Source of the DNA: an uncultured Geobacter sp.
Lineage (GTDB): Bacteria; Desulfobacterota; Desulfuromonadia; Geobacterales; Geobacteraceae
Length of the DNA: 35,775 bases
NCBI GenBank assembly: GCA_903925075.1
Contig: CAIYDQ010000350.1
Span: forward strand, 1 to 35,775
Reading direction: 5' to 3'
Each line of letters begins with the position of its first letter. Position 1 is the stretch's first letter. Shown one piece after another: positions 1 to 9,205 of the stretch. The notes below the pieces were generated by a model that saw only the letters and a program-made list of their open reading frames with translations, ran no database searches and was not told the DNA's origin. The translations under genes were made by a program, and so were the position numbers.

Positions 1-1160
1 AGGTTGTTGAGGCTGAAGCCCAGGAGGTACATGACGCCGAAACTCCCCACCAGGGAGAGCGGCACCGCCACGCTCGGTATGGCGGTGGCCGCGAGGTTTC
101 TCAGGAACAGGAAGATCACCAGCACCACCAGCACCACCGCGAGGAACAGCTCGAACTGCACGTCCTTCACCGATTCGCGGATGGTGGTGGTGCGGTCGGT
201 GAGCACCTCGACCTTGATGGCGGCCGGCAGCGAGGCCTGCAACTGCGGCAGGAGCTTCTTGATGCGGTCCACCACCTCGATCACGTTGGCGCCGGGCTGG
301 CGCTGGATGTTGACCACCACTGCGGGCGACTGGTTCATCCAGGCGGCCTGGTTGACGTTTTCGGTGTCGTCGATCACCTGCGCCACGTCGGTCAGCTTCA
401 CCGGGGCGCCGTTGCGGTAGGCGACGATCAGCGGCCGGAAATCCTTGCTGGAGTAGAGCTGGTCGTTGGCGCCGATGATGTAGGCTTGGTGCGGGCCGTC
501 GAAGCCGCCCTTCGCCTGGTTGACGTTGGCGGCGGCGATGGCGCTGCGCAGGTCTTCGAGGGTGAGGCCGTAGGAGGCCAGGGCGGTCGGGTTGGCGTGC
601 ACGCGCACCGCCGGTCGCTGCCCGCCGCTGATGCTCACCAGCCCCACGCCGGGGAGCTGCGAGATCTTTTGAGCGAACCTGGTGTCGGCCATGTCCTCCA
701 CCTGCGGCAACGGCAGCGAGTCGGAGGAGAGCGCCAAGGTCAGGATCGGGGTGTCGGCGGGGTTAACCTTGCTGTAGACCGGCGGAGCGGGGAGATCCTT
801 GGGGAGGAAGGTGAAGCCGGCGTTGATCGCCGCCTGCACCTCCTGCTCGGCCACGTCCAGGGAGAGGTCGAGGCTGAACTGCATGGTGATCACCGAGCTG
901 CCGTTGGAGCTGGCCGAGGTCATCTGGGTGAGCCCCGGCATCTGGCCGAACTGGCGCTCCAGCGGCGCCGTCACCGAGGTGGCCATCACGTCGGGGGAGG
1001 CGCCGGGGTAAAAGGTGCGCACCTGGATGATGGGGTAGTCCACCTGGGGGAGCGCCGCCACCGGCAGCAGCCGGTAGGCCGCGGCGCCGGCCAGGAGGAT
1101 CGCGACCATCAGCAGCGTGGTCGCCACCGGCCGCAGGATGAAGGGACGGGAGATGTTCAT
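1..1160 (-). CDS. RND efflux permease, N-terminal part (cut by window edge)
   Basis: This is the inner-membrane permease of a tripartite RND efflux pump, which exports drugs or other small molecules using the proton gradient. About 386 residues are present, against roughly 1,030 in the family, and the rest lies beyond base 1. It starts [18 protein letters not shown], the usual short cytoplasmic tail and first membrane helix. A periplasmic porter segment follows, with [16 protein letters not shown] and [12 protein letters not shown] as in MdtB/MdtC-type pumps. The visible end, LLGFSLNN, is the start of the next membrane segment. The ATG at 1160 overlaps the stop of the upstream membrane-fusion gene (ATGA), so the two are probably translationally coupled. 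Substrate cannot be told from sequence. Confidence 0.93.
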   Translation of the reverse strand, partial: MNISRPFILRPVATTLLMVAILLAGAAAYRLLPVAALPQVDYPIIQVRTFYPGASPDVMATSVTAPLERQFGQMPGLTQMTSASSNGSSVITMQFSLDLSLDVAEQEVQAAINAGFTFLPKDLPAPPVYSKVNPADTPILTLALSSDSLPLPQVEDMADTRFAQKISQLPGVGLVSISGGQRPAVRVHANPTALASYGLTLEDLRSAIAAANVNQAKGGFDGPHQAYIIGANDQLYSSKDFRPLIVAYRNGAPVKLTDVAQVIDDTENVNQAAWMNQSPAVVVNIQRQPGANVIEVVDRIKKLLPQLQASLPAAIKVEVLTDRTTTIRESVKDVQFELFLAVVLVVLVIFLFLRNLAATAIPSVAVPLSLVGSFGVMYLLGFSLNN

Positions 1161-2524
1161 CTGCCGGGCCTCTGACCAGTCTGACCAGTCTGACCAGTCT
1201 GACCGGTCTGACCGGTCCGACCGGTCTGAAGGCCCTGCCCGGCTTGCCCGCCCTGCCCGGCTTGGCCGGCTTGCCCGGCTCGGCCGCCCTGCCCGCCCTG
1301 GCGGCCGCGGCCACCGGCTCCCTTGCCCGGCTCCTTCAGGTCCACCTTGCTCCCCTCGCGCAGCCGCTCGGCGCCGTCCACCACCACCAACTCGCCCGCA
1401 GCCAGACCGGAGGCGATCATGGTGTCGTCGCCCTGCACCACGCCGACCGTCACCGGACGCACCGTCGCCGTGCGATCCGGCTTCACCAGGTAGACGAAGG
1501 TCCCCTGCGGGCCGCGCTGAATGGCGGAACTGGCGATCAGGACGGCCTGGCGCTTGGTCTCCAGCAAAAGCCGCGCGTTCACGAACTGGTTGGGGAAGAG
1601 CTCGTTACTCCGGTTCGGGAACAGCGCCTTCAACTTGACGGTGCCGGTGGTGGGATCGATCTGGTTGTCGATGGTGAGGAGCGTGCCGGTGGCCAGCTTT
1701 TGCTTTTGCTCCCGGTCGTAGGCCTCGACCTGCAGGCGCGCCCCGCTCCTCAACTTGGCCAGCACCGGCGGCAGGCTGTCTTCGGCAATGGGAAAAACCA
1801 CGGCCGCCGGCTGCAACTCGGTGATCAGCACCAGGCCGTTGGCGTCGCTGGCATGGATGATGTTCCCGGCGTCCACCTGCTTCAGCCCCACGCGCCCTCC
1901 CACCGGCGCGGTGATGCGGCTGTAGGTGATCTGCAGGCGTGCCGCGTCGATCTGCCCCTGGTCGATTTTCACCGCTCCCTCATACTGGCGCACCAGCGAG
2001 TCCTGGGTATCCAACTGCTGCTTGGGAATGGAATCCTGCGCCCAGAGTTGCCGGTAGCGCTGCAGATCGAGCTGCGCGTTCTTGAGCAGCGCCGCGTCGC
2101 GAGCCATCTGCCCCTCGGCCTGGGTCAGTTGCACCTGGAACGGGCGCGGATCGATGATCGCCAAGAGGTCGCCGCGTTTCACCATCTGCCCCTCGCGGAA
2201 GCGAAGTTCCATCAGCTGTCCGTCGATGCGCGACTTCACCGTCACCGTGTTGAGCGGCGTCACCGAGCCCAGCCCGTTCAGGTAGACCCCGACATCACCT
2301 GCTCTGGCAGGCAAGGCGAGCACCGGCGAAGGCGGCAGCGGCGGCTTCGCGCCCCGCTTGCCGGCAGGCGCGCCGCCCCGACCGGAAAGGAGATACCAGC
2401 CGGCGGCGAAGAGGAGCACGATCAGGATCAGCAAAGCCCAGCGGCGACCCGGCCGTTTGGTCGGAGCGGCTTCCGGGGTTTCACTGGGGAGGGTTTTTTC
2501 TTCCGATGACGATGGCATTGGCAT
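1157..2524 (-). CDS. RND membrane-fusion protein (periplasmic adaptor, MdtA-like)
   Basis: This 455-residue protein is the periplasmic adaptor linking the RND permease to an outer-membrane channel. A short cytoplasmic segment is followed by a membrane anchor at about residues 28-46 ([18 protein letters not shown]). Then come the lipoyl/barrel-sandwich half starting [20 protein letters not shown], a coiled-coil hairpin rich in Q and D, and the second half with [18 protein letters not shown]. The last 55 or so residues are an odd Gly/Gln/Thr/Arg-rich tail built on short repeats and ending in several TGQ units; family members normally lack such a tail. It is the first gene of the operon, and its stop overlaps the permease start. 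Confidence 0.93.
   Translation of the reverse strand: MPMPSSSEEKTLPSETPEAAPTKRPGRRWALLILIVLLFAAGWYLLSGRGGAPAGKRGAKPPLPPSPVLALPARAGDVGVYLNGLGSVTPLNTVTVKSRIDGQLMELRFREGQMVKRGDLLAIIDPRPFQVQLTQAEGQMARDAALLKNAQLDLQRYRQLWAQDSIPKQQLDTQDSLVRQYEGAVKIDQGQIDAARLQITYSRITAPVGGRVGLKQVDAGNIIHASDANGLVLITELQPAAVVFPIAEDSLPPVLAKLRSGARLQVEAYDREQKQKLATGTLLTIDNQIDPTTGTVKLKALFPNRSNELFPNQFVNARLLLETKRQAVLIASSAIQRGPQGTFVYLVKPDRTATVRPVTVGVVQGDDTMIASGLAAGELVVVDGAERLREGSKVDLKEPGKGAGGRGRQGGQGGRAGQAGQAGQGGQAGQGLQTGRTGQTGQTGQTGQTGQRPGR
1171..1231. repeat. 9-bp tandem repeat in the adaptor gene tail
   Basis: About seven copies of a 9-bp unit (TCTGACCAG, drifting to TCTGACCGG and TCCGACCGG on the plus strand) lie head to tail. 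They encode Thr-Gly-Gln units at the C-terminus of the adaptor. The unit length is a multiple of three, so copy-number change would keep the frame. Confidence 0.85.
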
Positions 2525-2565
2525 GTGAACCCTTTTCTATTTATTTATACGGATCAACCGGGACA

Positions 2566-2594
2566 AGTTAACAGAAAACTAACGCAGCTGTCAA
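2566..2594 (-). promoter_or_regulatory. Sigma-70-like promoter for the efflux operon
   Basis: Reading the minus strand, a perfect -35 TTGACA (2594-2589) is followed by a 17-bp spacer and a weaker -10 TTAACT (2571-2566). It lies about 42 bp upstream of the adaptor start codon. Called from sequence match only. Confidence 0.55.
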
Positions 2595-2701
2595 TTTTCA
2601 AACCGGCCGTCCTTTACCGGCAGGCACGTTAGCAGCCAAATGGGGACCAAATATGGAAGAAATGAGGAAACCGGAGCCGGACTGCGGCTGCTTGCGGAAC
2701 A

Positions 2702-3988
2702 TCAAGGCCCCATTTCCTCAGGCGGCCGAACCGCTCGAAAACTGCGGTAGAGCAGCAGATCGTAGACGATCTTCAGTCCGCCGGCCAGGAAGAAGGGAAC
2801 GCTCAACAAGGCAGGATTGGCGAGCAGCAGACCGGCGAAGATCGGCGACAACGCCGCGCCGGTGGTGCGCGCGACGCCGGTCACGCCGGCGGCAGCCGAC
2901 ATCTCGTCCGGGTCCACCACGGCCACCGTGTAGGATTGGCGCGTCGGCACGTCCATCTGCGAGATGCTGAAACGCAGCAAAAGCACCGTTATCGCCAACG
3001 GCAGGTTGGGCATGAGCGGCACCAGGATCAGCAGGAGGTTGGAGGGGACATGGGTTACGACCATGGTGTTCAGCAGGCCGATGCGGGAAGCGACGCCGGC
3101 GGCGGCCAGCGCCGAGAGGCCAGCCAGGATGTTGGCGCCGAAGAAAATGCTCCCCAAAAGGGCCGGCTCGACTCCGAAACGCAGGTGAAACCAATAGGCT
3201 ACCATGCTCTGCAGCACGAAGCCGCCGGCAAAGGCGTCCAGAGCGAAGAGGGCGGACAGTCTCAAAACGATGCCGCGCGAGCGGTGCAGCCCGAAGGAGG
3301 CGGAAAAGAGCGTCGATTTCCCGGTCGCCTTCTTCGCCGCGGGAAGCTCGCTGGCCGGCGACAGCCGCAAAAACAGCAACCAAAGGATCAGCCCCGCCGC
3401 CGCATACAAAAAAAGCAGGGTCCGGTAACTCTGGATTTGGGTCAGACCGGCGCCGGTCAGCATCTGGACCAATACTCCGCCACAGAGAGCCCCGAGTGCT
3501 GTAGCCAGCGAACCTGCCAGGTTGTACCAGGCAAAGACCTGGGTGCGTTCCGCGCTGGATACCGTCTGGGCGAGCGCCGCCTGCTCGATAGGCAAAAACG
3601 GGCCGACCTCGTAGCCGCTGGGGCTGATCACGCCGATGGTGGCGGCGATCACCAGCAGCAGATAGTTGCTGGTCGTGGCGAACAGCACTCCGGCGAACAG
3701 CACTCCGGCGAACAGCATCAGGCATGCCCCGGCCATCAACATGCGCCGACGGCCGATGCGGTCGGCAACGGTGGTAATCCAAAGCGAAACCAAGGTATCG
3801 CCGAACAGGGTAAGGGTCAGCAGCACGCCGATCCTGCTTGCGGAGAGACCGATTTCGTGCAGGTACAGCACCAACACCACGGCCAGAAACCCGTAAGCGA
3901 ACATACGCGCCATGCGGGTCGAGAAGAGCAGGCGGCCGTCGGCCGTCAGTTTGCGCAGCACGTGCGATTGCGGGAGTTGCAAGAACAC
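2702..3988 (-). CDS. MFS transporter
   Basis: This 428-residue protein is a major facilitator superfamily permease with about twelve hydrophobic segments. The MFS signature loop between helices 2 and 3 is visible as TTVADRIGRRRMLMAG. A central cytoplasmic loop containing PAAKKATGKS separates the two six-helix halves. The GTG start at 3988 is chosen because a clear ribosome site (GGAGG) sits six bases upstream. The repeated AGVLFAGVLFA in helix 3 comes from a 15-bp direct repeat at about 3688-3718. It ends in IVYDLLLYRSFRAVRPP, a tail common in uncharacterised MFS transporters. Substrate is unknown. It is divergent from the YkgJ-like gene. Confidence 0.88.
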   Translation of the reverse strand: MFLQLPQSHVLRKLTADGRLLFSTRMARMFAYGFLAVVLVLYLHEIGLSASRIGVLLTLTLFGDTLVSLWITTVADRIGRRRMLMAGACLMLFAGVLFAGVLFATTSNYLLLVIAATIGVISPSGYEVGPFLPIEQAALAQTVSSAERTQVFAWYNLAGSLATALGALCGGVLVQMLTGAGLTQIQSYRTLLFLYAAAGLILWLLFLRLSPASELPAAKKATGKSTLFSASFGLHRSRGIVLRLSALFALDAFAGGFVLQSMVAYWFHLRFGVEPALLGSIFFGANILAGLSALAAAGVASRIGLLNTMVVTHVPSNLLLILVPLMPNLPLAITVLLLRFSISQMDVPTRQSYTVAVVDPDEMSAAAGVTGVARTTGAALSPIFAGLLLANPALLSVPFFLAGGLKIVYDLLLYRSFRAVRPPEEMGP

Positions 3989-4078
3989 GATCGACCTCCT
4001 CGCCGGCTTAAAAACAGCCGGAATACCATCCAGCTTCGGTCATTCGACTATTAGGGAATCATCCTGAGCAATAACCAA

Positions 4079-4108
4079 TTGACATAGTCGTACGGCCGGC
4101 AGTATCAT
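4079..4108 (+). promoter_or_regulatory. Sigma-70-like promoter for the YkgJ-family gene
   Basis: TTGACA (4079-4084), an 18-bp spacer, then TATCAT (4103-4108). It is about 63 bp upstream of the ATG at 4172, in the space between divergent genes. Confidence 0.55.
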
Positions 4109-4171
4109 CTTTTCCACCTACCTGACTTCCACTTCCGGCTGAACGTTTTGTTAGCGCAAAGGAGCGTGACA

Positions 4172-4471
4172 ATGCTGTTTTTCAGGCGTGTGAAAGAAAA
4201 ACGACGCGGGTTGCTGCTGGACCATCCACTCGACAACGCCCCCTGTTGCCAAAACTGCGAGGCTCTTTGCTGTCGATCCTTTCCGAGCGTGGAATTAAGC
4301 TGGGACGAATACCGGCAACTGGAGACGCTGGGCGCCAGTCGCCTGCATTTCGCCCTGCGCGGCCCCCACAAACTGATCATCGAGAACGGCTGCGAGTTCC
4401 TGCAAGGGAGCAAGTGCGGCATTTACCAACACCGCCCCGACATCTGCCGCCGTTTCGTCTGCGCGAGCTAG
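4172..4471 (+). CDS. YkgJ-family cysteine-cluster protein
   Basis: A 99-residue protein of the YkgJ type, proposed in this family to bind zinc or an iron-sulfur cluster through conserved cysteines. Visible are CCQNCEALCC near residues 25-34 and the C-terminal CEFLQGSKCGIY and RPDICRRFVC segments, matching the family layout. The ATG at 4172 is preferred to an upstream TTG at 4148 because AAAGGAG precedes it at proper spacing. It is monocistronic and converges on the next MFS gene, with only 12 bp between stops. The exact function is not established. Confidence 0.85.
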   Translation: MLFFRRVKEKRRGLLLDHPLDNAPCCQNCEALCCRSFPSVELSWDEYRQLETLGASRLHFALRGPHKLIIENGCEFLQGSKCGIYQHRPDICRRFVCAS

Positions 4472-4483
4472 CGGAAGCTGAAA

Positions 4484-5749
4484 TCAGCAATCGGCAGACG
4501 CGGCGGCAGTTTCGCCCGCGCCCGCGCCAACCGTCCGCTTGCCGTCGGAATCCGGCACCTTGGAAACCAGCAGCGCGCTGCCGGCCAAGAGCAGCATCGA
4601 CAACAGGAAAACCGGCGCATAGGAGCCGGTCCGATCGTACACCATCCCCGGCAGCAGCGACCCCAGCGCCCCCCCCATCTGGTGGCTCACCGACACCAAT
4701 CCATAGATCGCGCCGATGGAATTCTTGCGGAAGAGGTGCGCGCACAGGGTGCTGACCGGAGCGATGGAAGCCATTTCCGTGGCGCCGAAAATAACGGCAA
4801 ACGCGGTCAGCATCCAGGGCTCGTTGCCGGCCAAAAGGATGACGAAGCTGGCCCCTCGGATGGCGTAGATCGCCGCCAGAAGCTTGCTGCGGTGCCAGCG
4901 GTCGGAGAGATGCCCGGTGCCGATGGTCCCGGCGATGTTGAAAGCGGCGATCAGGCTGAAGGTGAAGGCGATCATCGCCATGGAGACGCCCTTGCCCTGG
5001 GCGAAGGGGATGTAGTGGGTGTCGATCAGCCCCACGTCGGTAAAACCGCAGACGAAATAGGGGATGGTCAACTGCCAGAAGACCCGCTGTTTCAAGACGG
5101 AGAACAGGCTGCCGCTGGCGGTTCCCGCCTGGCGCCGGCCGGCATGATCGTCCTCCCCGCCGTCCCGGGGAAGTTCGCCGTAAGGAAGCAGCCCCAGATC
5201 GCCGGGGCGGGAGCGAACCAGGATGAACATGAGCGGCATGAAGACGACCAGCACCGAGCAGCCGACCGCGGCCATGGTAAAGCGCCAACCGTGCGCGGCA
5301 ATCAAGTAGAGCGAGAACGGGACCACGACCAGTTGGCCGACCGCCATCCCCGACAGGGCGATCCCCAGGGCGAGACCGCGGTTGGTGGAAAACCAGCCGG
5401 TAACGGTGGCGGCCGAGGTGATATTGGAGCCGGCCGTCAGGCCCAGGGACAACACCAAGCCGTAGAGGATGGCCAGTTGCCAGAGCTGGTGGGCCATCGA
5501 GCAGAGCAGCAGCGCGGCGCCGATGGTCAGCATGCTGCCGGTGAGCACGGTGCGGGCGCCGAAGCGGTCGGCGAGCTTCCCGCACAGCGGCTGGGCGACG
5601 GCCAGCGTGCAAAAGCTCAATAGGGAGATGGTCGTGACCAGGGTGCGGCTGATGCCGAACTCGCGTTCCCAGGAAGTAATGTAGCCGCCGAAGGAGACCC
5701 TGATGCCGAAGGTGGCGAACAAGGCAAGAAAACACATGGCCAACACCAC
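4484..5749 (-). CDS. MFS transporter, OFA (oxalate/formate antiporter-like) type
   Basis: At least 421 residues with about twelve membrane helices. The motif GKLADRFGARTVL follows helix 2, and the helix 4-5 region GLTAGSNITSAATVTGWFSTNRGLALGIALSG is typical of the oxalate/formate-monocarboxylate group of MFS carriers, which usually move small carboxylates; the substrate here is unknown. The start is uncertain. The first ATG (5749) begins inside the first helix. The frame stays open upstream and reads RRLPFFYGWVVLAM, exactly the expected N-terminus, but holds no ATG there; GTG codons lie at the GWVV positions. A strong GGGAGGG lies just before in-frame ATT and ATC codons near 5810. Either a non-canonical start is used or the native start has been lost. 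Confidence 0.85.
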   Translation of the reverse strand: MVLAMCFLALFATFGIRVSFGGYITSWEREFGISRTLVTTISLLSFCTLAVAQPLCGKLADRFGARTVLTGSMLTIGAALLLCSMAHQLWQLAILYGLVLSLGLTAGSNITSAATVTGWFSTNRGLALGIALSGMAVGQLVVVPFSLYLIAAHGWRFTMAAVGCSVLVVFMPLMFILVRSRPGDLGLLPYGELPRDGGEDDHAGRRQAGTASGSLFSVLKQRVFWQLTIPYFVCGFTDVGLIDTHYIPFAQGKGVSMAMIAFTFSLIAAFNIAGTIGTGHLSDRWHRSKLLAAIYAIRGASFVILLAGNEPWMLTAFAVIFGATEMASIAPVSTLCAHLFRKNSIGAIYGLVSVSHQMGGALGSLLPGMVYDRTGSYAPVFLLSMLLLAGSALLVSKVPDSDGKRTVGAGAGETAAASADC

Positions 5750-6110
5750 CCAACCGTAAAAAAAGGGTAAGCGCCGAAAGGCTCCTGAATATTCGATAAT
5801 CCCTCCCTGTCTTGAGACTGAAAATTTTGGCTTTTATCCCCTGAACCGGAGGCGGGCCGCAACATCCGGTTAGTTCGGCCGAGATTATCCTATTCCCGGC
5901 GCTCTTTCCAGAATTAATTGAACACTACAACTTTTTTCGCGACCACTCAGAGAGCGCGCCGTTTATCAAATTACGAAATCCCAGTTGACAGTAAAGAGTT
6001 TCGCCTAAAAACGAATGTTCGCGACAATGAACTGTGATATATAAGGCAAGTTCTTCGGCAGCGCATTAACAACCGACTCCCTGCGCGGGGAAGTCGCAAA
6101 GGATCTGGAC
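5750..6110. other. Intergenic region between divergent genes
   Basis: It contains the probable true N-terminal codons of the minus-strand MFS gene up to about 5810, with its GGGAGGG ribosome site. It also holds a TTGACA at 5985-5990 without a convincing -10, and an AT-rich TATATAAGG near 6037-6045 ahead of the hydrolase gene. No RNA gene is recognised. Confidence 0.5.
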
Positions 6111-7010
6111 ATGTTCAAGGAACAAAATTTCGGCCCGCTGCGCGTCATCCCCGGTCCCAACAAGGGACGCTATCCCTACTGCCATTCGCTCTACATCGAA
6201 GGAGCCGGCGTGCTGATCGACCCGGGCTCCGACCGGCAGCGGCTGCAGGAGTTGAAGGAGCGAGACGGGGTGCGGGCAGTTTGGCTGACCCACTGGCACG
6301 AAGACCACCACATGCATCTCGATCTTTTCCCGGACGTGCCTCTTTGGATCGGCGAGCACGACGCGCCGGCTCTGCACGACCTTGAGCAGATGCTCGACTG
6401 GTACGGCATGACCGACGGCCCGATCCGCGACTATTTCAGGGCCTCGTTGCGCGACCAGTTCCATTTTCATCCGCGCCGGGCCGACCGTTTGCTGAAGGAC
6501 GGGGAGTTGCTGGAACTTGGCAGCGTCATGGCGGAAGTCGTCCATGCCCCGGGGCACACCCCCGGGCATATGGCCATTTATTTCCAGGAGCCGCAGCTGC
6601 TGCATTTGGGGGACGTGGATCTGACCCCCTTTGGCCCTTGGTACGGCGACCGAGATTCCAGCATCGAGCAGACCATCAGCAGTGTGGAGAAGCTCAGGCG
6701 AATCCCGGCAAAGGTCTGGCTGACCAGCCATGAAAAGGGGATCTACACGGAAAATCCGGGGGAGCACTGGGATGCCTATCTGCAAGTGATACACAGGCGC
6801 GAAGGGAAACTCGTCGAGCTATTGAAGAGCGCACCGACCATGGAAGAGATCGTCAAGGCGTGGATTATTTACGGCAGAGAGCGGGAGCCCAAAGAATTCT
6901 TCGAATTCGGGGAAAAGGCCAACATCCGTAAGCACTTGGATCGACTGCTGGAACAGGGAAAAGCGATTTTGGACGGGGATAGGTACAGGGATACGTCTAA
7001 ACGAACCTAA
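6111..7010 (+). CDS. Metallo-beta-lactamase-fold hydrolase
   Basis: This 299-residue protein has the two-metal MBL fold. The metal ligands are visible: THWHEDHH (H61, H63, D65, H66), the second histidine group HAPGHTPGH (H149, H153) and LGDVD around residue 168. The region after about residue 210 resembles the C-terminal winged-helix domain of LACTB2-like hydrolases. Relatives include thioesterases, glyoxalase II-like enzymes and nucleases; the substrate cannot be assigned. The ATG at 6111 is preceded by AAGGATCTGGAC. It converges with the TPP enzyme across a repeat-rich spacer. Confidence 0.85.
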   Translation: MFKEQNFGPLRVIPGPNKGRYPYCHSLYIEGAGVLIDPGSDRQRLQELKERDGVRAVWLTHWHEDHHMHLDLFPDVPLWIGEHDAPALHDLEQMLDWYGMTDGPIRDYFRASLRDQFHFHPRRADRLLKDGELLELGSVMAEVVHAPGHTPGHMAIYFQEPQLLHLGDVDLTPFGPWYGDRDSSIEQTISSVEKLRRIPAKVWLTSHEKGIYTENPGEHWDAYLQVIHRREGKLVELLKSAPTMEEIVKAWIIYGREREPKEFFEFGEKANIRKHLDRLLEQGKAILDGDRYRDTSKRT

Positions 7011-7317
7011 AACATAGAGGCTTTTAAACAGGGATAAAACAGATACAGGGGATAAAGGCAAAGCGATAAAACACAAAAACCGAGTCTTTGGTTTAAACCA
7101 AAAAGCTTTTAAAGCCTTAAGGCTTTAAGCCTTAAACAGCTTTTAAAGCCTTAAGCCTTAGACATTCAGACTGATTCGTGCCTTATCCCCTGTATCCGCC
7201 TTATCCCTGTTAAAAGTCTTTGTTTGAGTTTTTAAGACTTTGGTTTAACCAAAAAGCTTGCTTCTTGTTTTTGTCTTTATCCCCTGTATCAGTTTTATCC
7301 CTGTTAAAAGCCTTTGT
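7011..7317. repeat. Intergenic palindromic repeat cluster
   Basis: This 307-bp space between two convergent genes is almost wholly repeats. A block at 7024-7063 (containing ACAGGGATAAAACAGATACA and GGGGATAAAGGC) recurs inverted at 7274-7320 and, as a variant, at 7181-7217. Between them are nested palindromes: TTGGTTTAAACCAA (7088-7101, with a second copy at about 7240-7252) and AAAGCCTTAAGGCTTT (7111-7126, part-repeated at 7143-7160). The whole could fold into a large cruciform or RNA hairpin, and may also serve as a bidirectional terminator. Confidence 0.8.
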
Positions 7318-8991
7318 TTAAGATCCCTGTTTGATGGCTGTAAGAGTCGTCCGAGGGGTTATCGCGTCGGGATCTATCCTCAGCTCCAGCAGGGCCGGCC
7401 AGTTGGACGCCACGGCCCGCTCGAAGGCGGCTTCGAACTCATCGGTTGTCACCACGACTTCGCCGTAGGCGCCGTAGGCTCTGGCCAGCGCGGTAAAATC
7501 GGGGTTGATGAGCTGGGTCCCGCTGGTTCTCCCCGGATAACGACGCTCCTGATGCATGCGTATGGTGCCGTACATGCCGTTGTTCACCACGATCACGATT
7601 ATGGGCGCATCGTGCTGTAATGCCGTGGCCAGCTCCTGCCCGTTCATCAGAAAACAGCCGTCGCCGGCGAAGCAGACTACGGTCTTTTCCGGGTGGACGA
7701 TCTTGGCTGCGACCGCCGCCGGCAACCCGTATCCCATGGAGCCGTTGGTCGGCGCCAACTGGGTGCGCAATCCCGAATACTGGTAAAAACGGTGCACCCA
7801 CGACGAATAGTTGCCGGCGCCGTTGGTGACGATGGCGTCCGCCGGCAACCGCTCGCGCAAGAAGAGCATGACCTTGCCTAGGTCGAGCTTTCCCGGCATG
7901 GGCCCGGGTTGCAGCCAAAGCAGATAATCGTCGCTGGCGGCGGCGGTCCAACCCGACCAGGCCGGAGCAGGCAAAGGGGCAAGCTCGCGCGCCGCCGCGG
8001 CGAATTCCGCCATGCCGGCGTTGATCAGCAGGTCGGCCTGATAAACCCGCCCCAACTCCTCGGTTCCGGGATGCACGTGCACCAACTGCTGCTTTGGCCG
8101 CGGCGCCTCGATCAGCGTGTAGCCGCCGGTGGTCATCTCTCCCAAACGCGCCCCTACCGCCAACAGCAGATCCGCCTCCCTGATGCGCTCCGCCAACGCC
8201 GGGTTGATGCCGATGCCGACGTCGCCGATGTAGTTTCGCCGGCGGTTGTCGAACAGGTCCTGGCGGCGGAACGAACAGGCGACCGGCAGGTCGTTGGCCT
8301 CGGCAAAGGCCGCGATGTCCCGACAGGCTTCCGTCGACCAGTCGCCGCCTCCCAACAGCAGCACCGGCCGCTTAGCCTTCGCCAGCATCTCCCGCAACGT
8401 CTGCAGATCGGCTGCACCCGGATGGGCCTGCACCCGCCGGAACCTCCGGACATCCTCGACCCGCGCGCTCGCCGTCAACATGTCCTCGGGAAGCGCCAGC
8501 ACCACCGGACCGGGTCGCCCCGAGACGGCGAGATGGAAGGCGCGGCTGACCATCTCGGGGAGCCGCTCCGGCCGGTCGACCTGCCCCACCCACTTGGCCA
8601 TCTGCCCGAACATGCGGCGAAAATCCATCTCCTGGAAGGCCTCGCGCTCCGCGAAATCCCCTCCGACCTGGCCCACGAAAAGGATCATCGGCGTGGAATC
8701 CTGAAAGGCGGTGTGCACGCCGACGCTGGCGTTGGAGGCGCCCGGCCCGCGGGTCACGAAGCAGATGCCGGGGCGGCCGGTAAGCTTGCCGTAGGCGTCC
8801 GCCATGTAGGCTGCGCCCCCTTCCTGGCGGCAAACGATCAGCTTGATCGCTTCCTGCTCATCGTAGAGAGCATCGAGCACAGGCAGATAACTCTCTCCGG
8901 GAACACAAAAGATTGTATCTACGCCGTTGATCCTAAGCGTATCTACCAGAATCCTGCCTCCACTGCGTTCTTTAACCGCTGATTCAGTCAT
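7318..8991 (-). CDS. Thiamine-pyrophosphate-dependent enzyme (acetolactate synthase-like)
   Basis: A 557-residue TPP enzyme of the acetolactate synthase/benzoylformate decarboxylase superfamily, with three domains in the usual order. The N-terminal domain has the catalytic glutamate in CRQEGGAAYMADAYGKLTG (E57). A central dehydrogenase-like domain has LLLGGGDWS. The C-terminal TPP site is GDGCFLMNGQ starting at residue 443 and closing with the Asn pair near 470, which bind magnesium and diphosphate. The ATG at 8991 is preferred to upstream codons because AAAGGA precedes it. No small regulatory subunit gene is nearby, which argues against a standard biosynthetic acetolactate synthase. The substrate is not assigned. 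Confidence 0.9.
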   Translation of the reverse strand: MTESAVKERSGGRILVDTLRINGVDTIFCVPGESYLPVLDALYDEQEAIKLIVCRQEGGAAYMADAYGKLTGRPGICFVTRGPGASNASVGVHTAFQDSTPMILFVGQVGGDFAEREAFQEMDFRRMFGQMAKWVGQVDRPERLPEMVSRAFHLAVSGRPGPVVLALPEDMLTASARVEDVRRFRRVQAHPGAADLQTLREMLAKAKRPVLLLGGGDWSTEACRDIAAFAEANDLPVACSFRRQDLFDNRRRNYIGDVGIGINPALAERIREADLLLAVGARLGEMTTGGYTLIEAPRPKQQLVHVHPGTEELGRVYQADLLINAGMAEFAAAARELAPLPAPAWSGWTAAASDDYLLWLQPGPMPGKLDLGKVMLFLRERLPADAIVTNGAGNYSSWVHRFYQYSGLRTQLAPTNGSMGYGLPAAVAAKIVHPEKTVVCFAGDGCFLMNGQELATALQHDAPIIVIVVNNGMYGTIRMHQERRYPGRTSGTQLINPDFTALARAYGAYGEVVVTTDEFEAAFERAVASNWPALLELRIDPDAITPRTTLTAIKQGS

Positions 8992-9205
8992 GTCTATTCC
9001 TTTACCCCAGTGCGCAATGGCACAATGGTCGAATAATAGCCGGATGTGCTCGTCGCCGTGCACAATAACTGTGGCGGGAAAACTACGCAAGAGGTTTTTT
9101 ATTGAAAGGGGAGTTCTCTGAGTCAGTAACGCGGTACCGTATCATAGTCATAATCTACAGGCAAGTCCCTCACCCGCAACGGCGCATTGCTCCCCCATCG
9201 GTCGA

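Noticed and set aside
486-2509. Long open plus-strand frames opposite the efflux genes
   Set aside because: They are antisense frames kept open by high GC; the minus strand encodes clear RND and adaptor proteins with family motifs, while the plus-strand products show no recognisable domain.
2718-4054. Long frames in both strands overlapping the first MFS gene
   Set aside because: Arg/His/Gln-rich translations without motifs; the MFS frame accounts for the region.
5617-5865. Possible frameshift joining an upstream ATG frame to the OFA-type MFS gene
   Set aside because: The upstream ATG frame has no transporter-like sequence of its own; the expected N-terminal helix is already encoded in the main frame, so the issue is the start codon, not a frameshift.
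7011-7317. CRISPR array
   Set aside because: The repeats are inverted, unevenly spaced and without spacers of constant length, and no cas gene is present.
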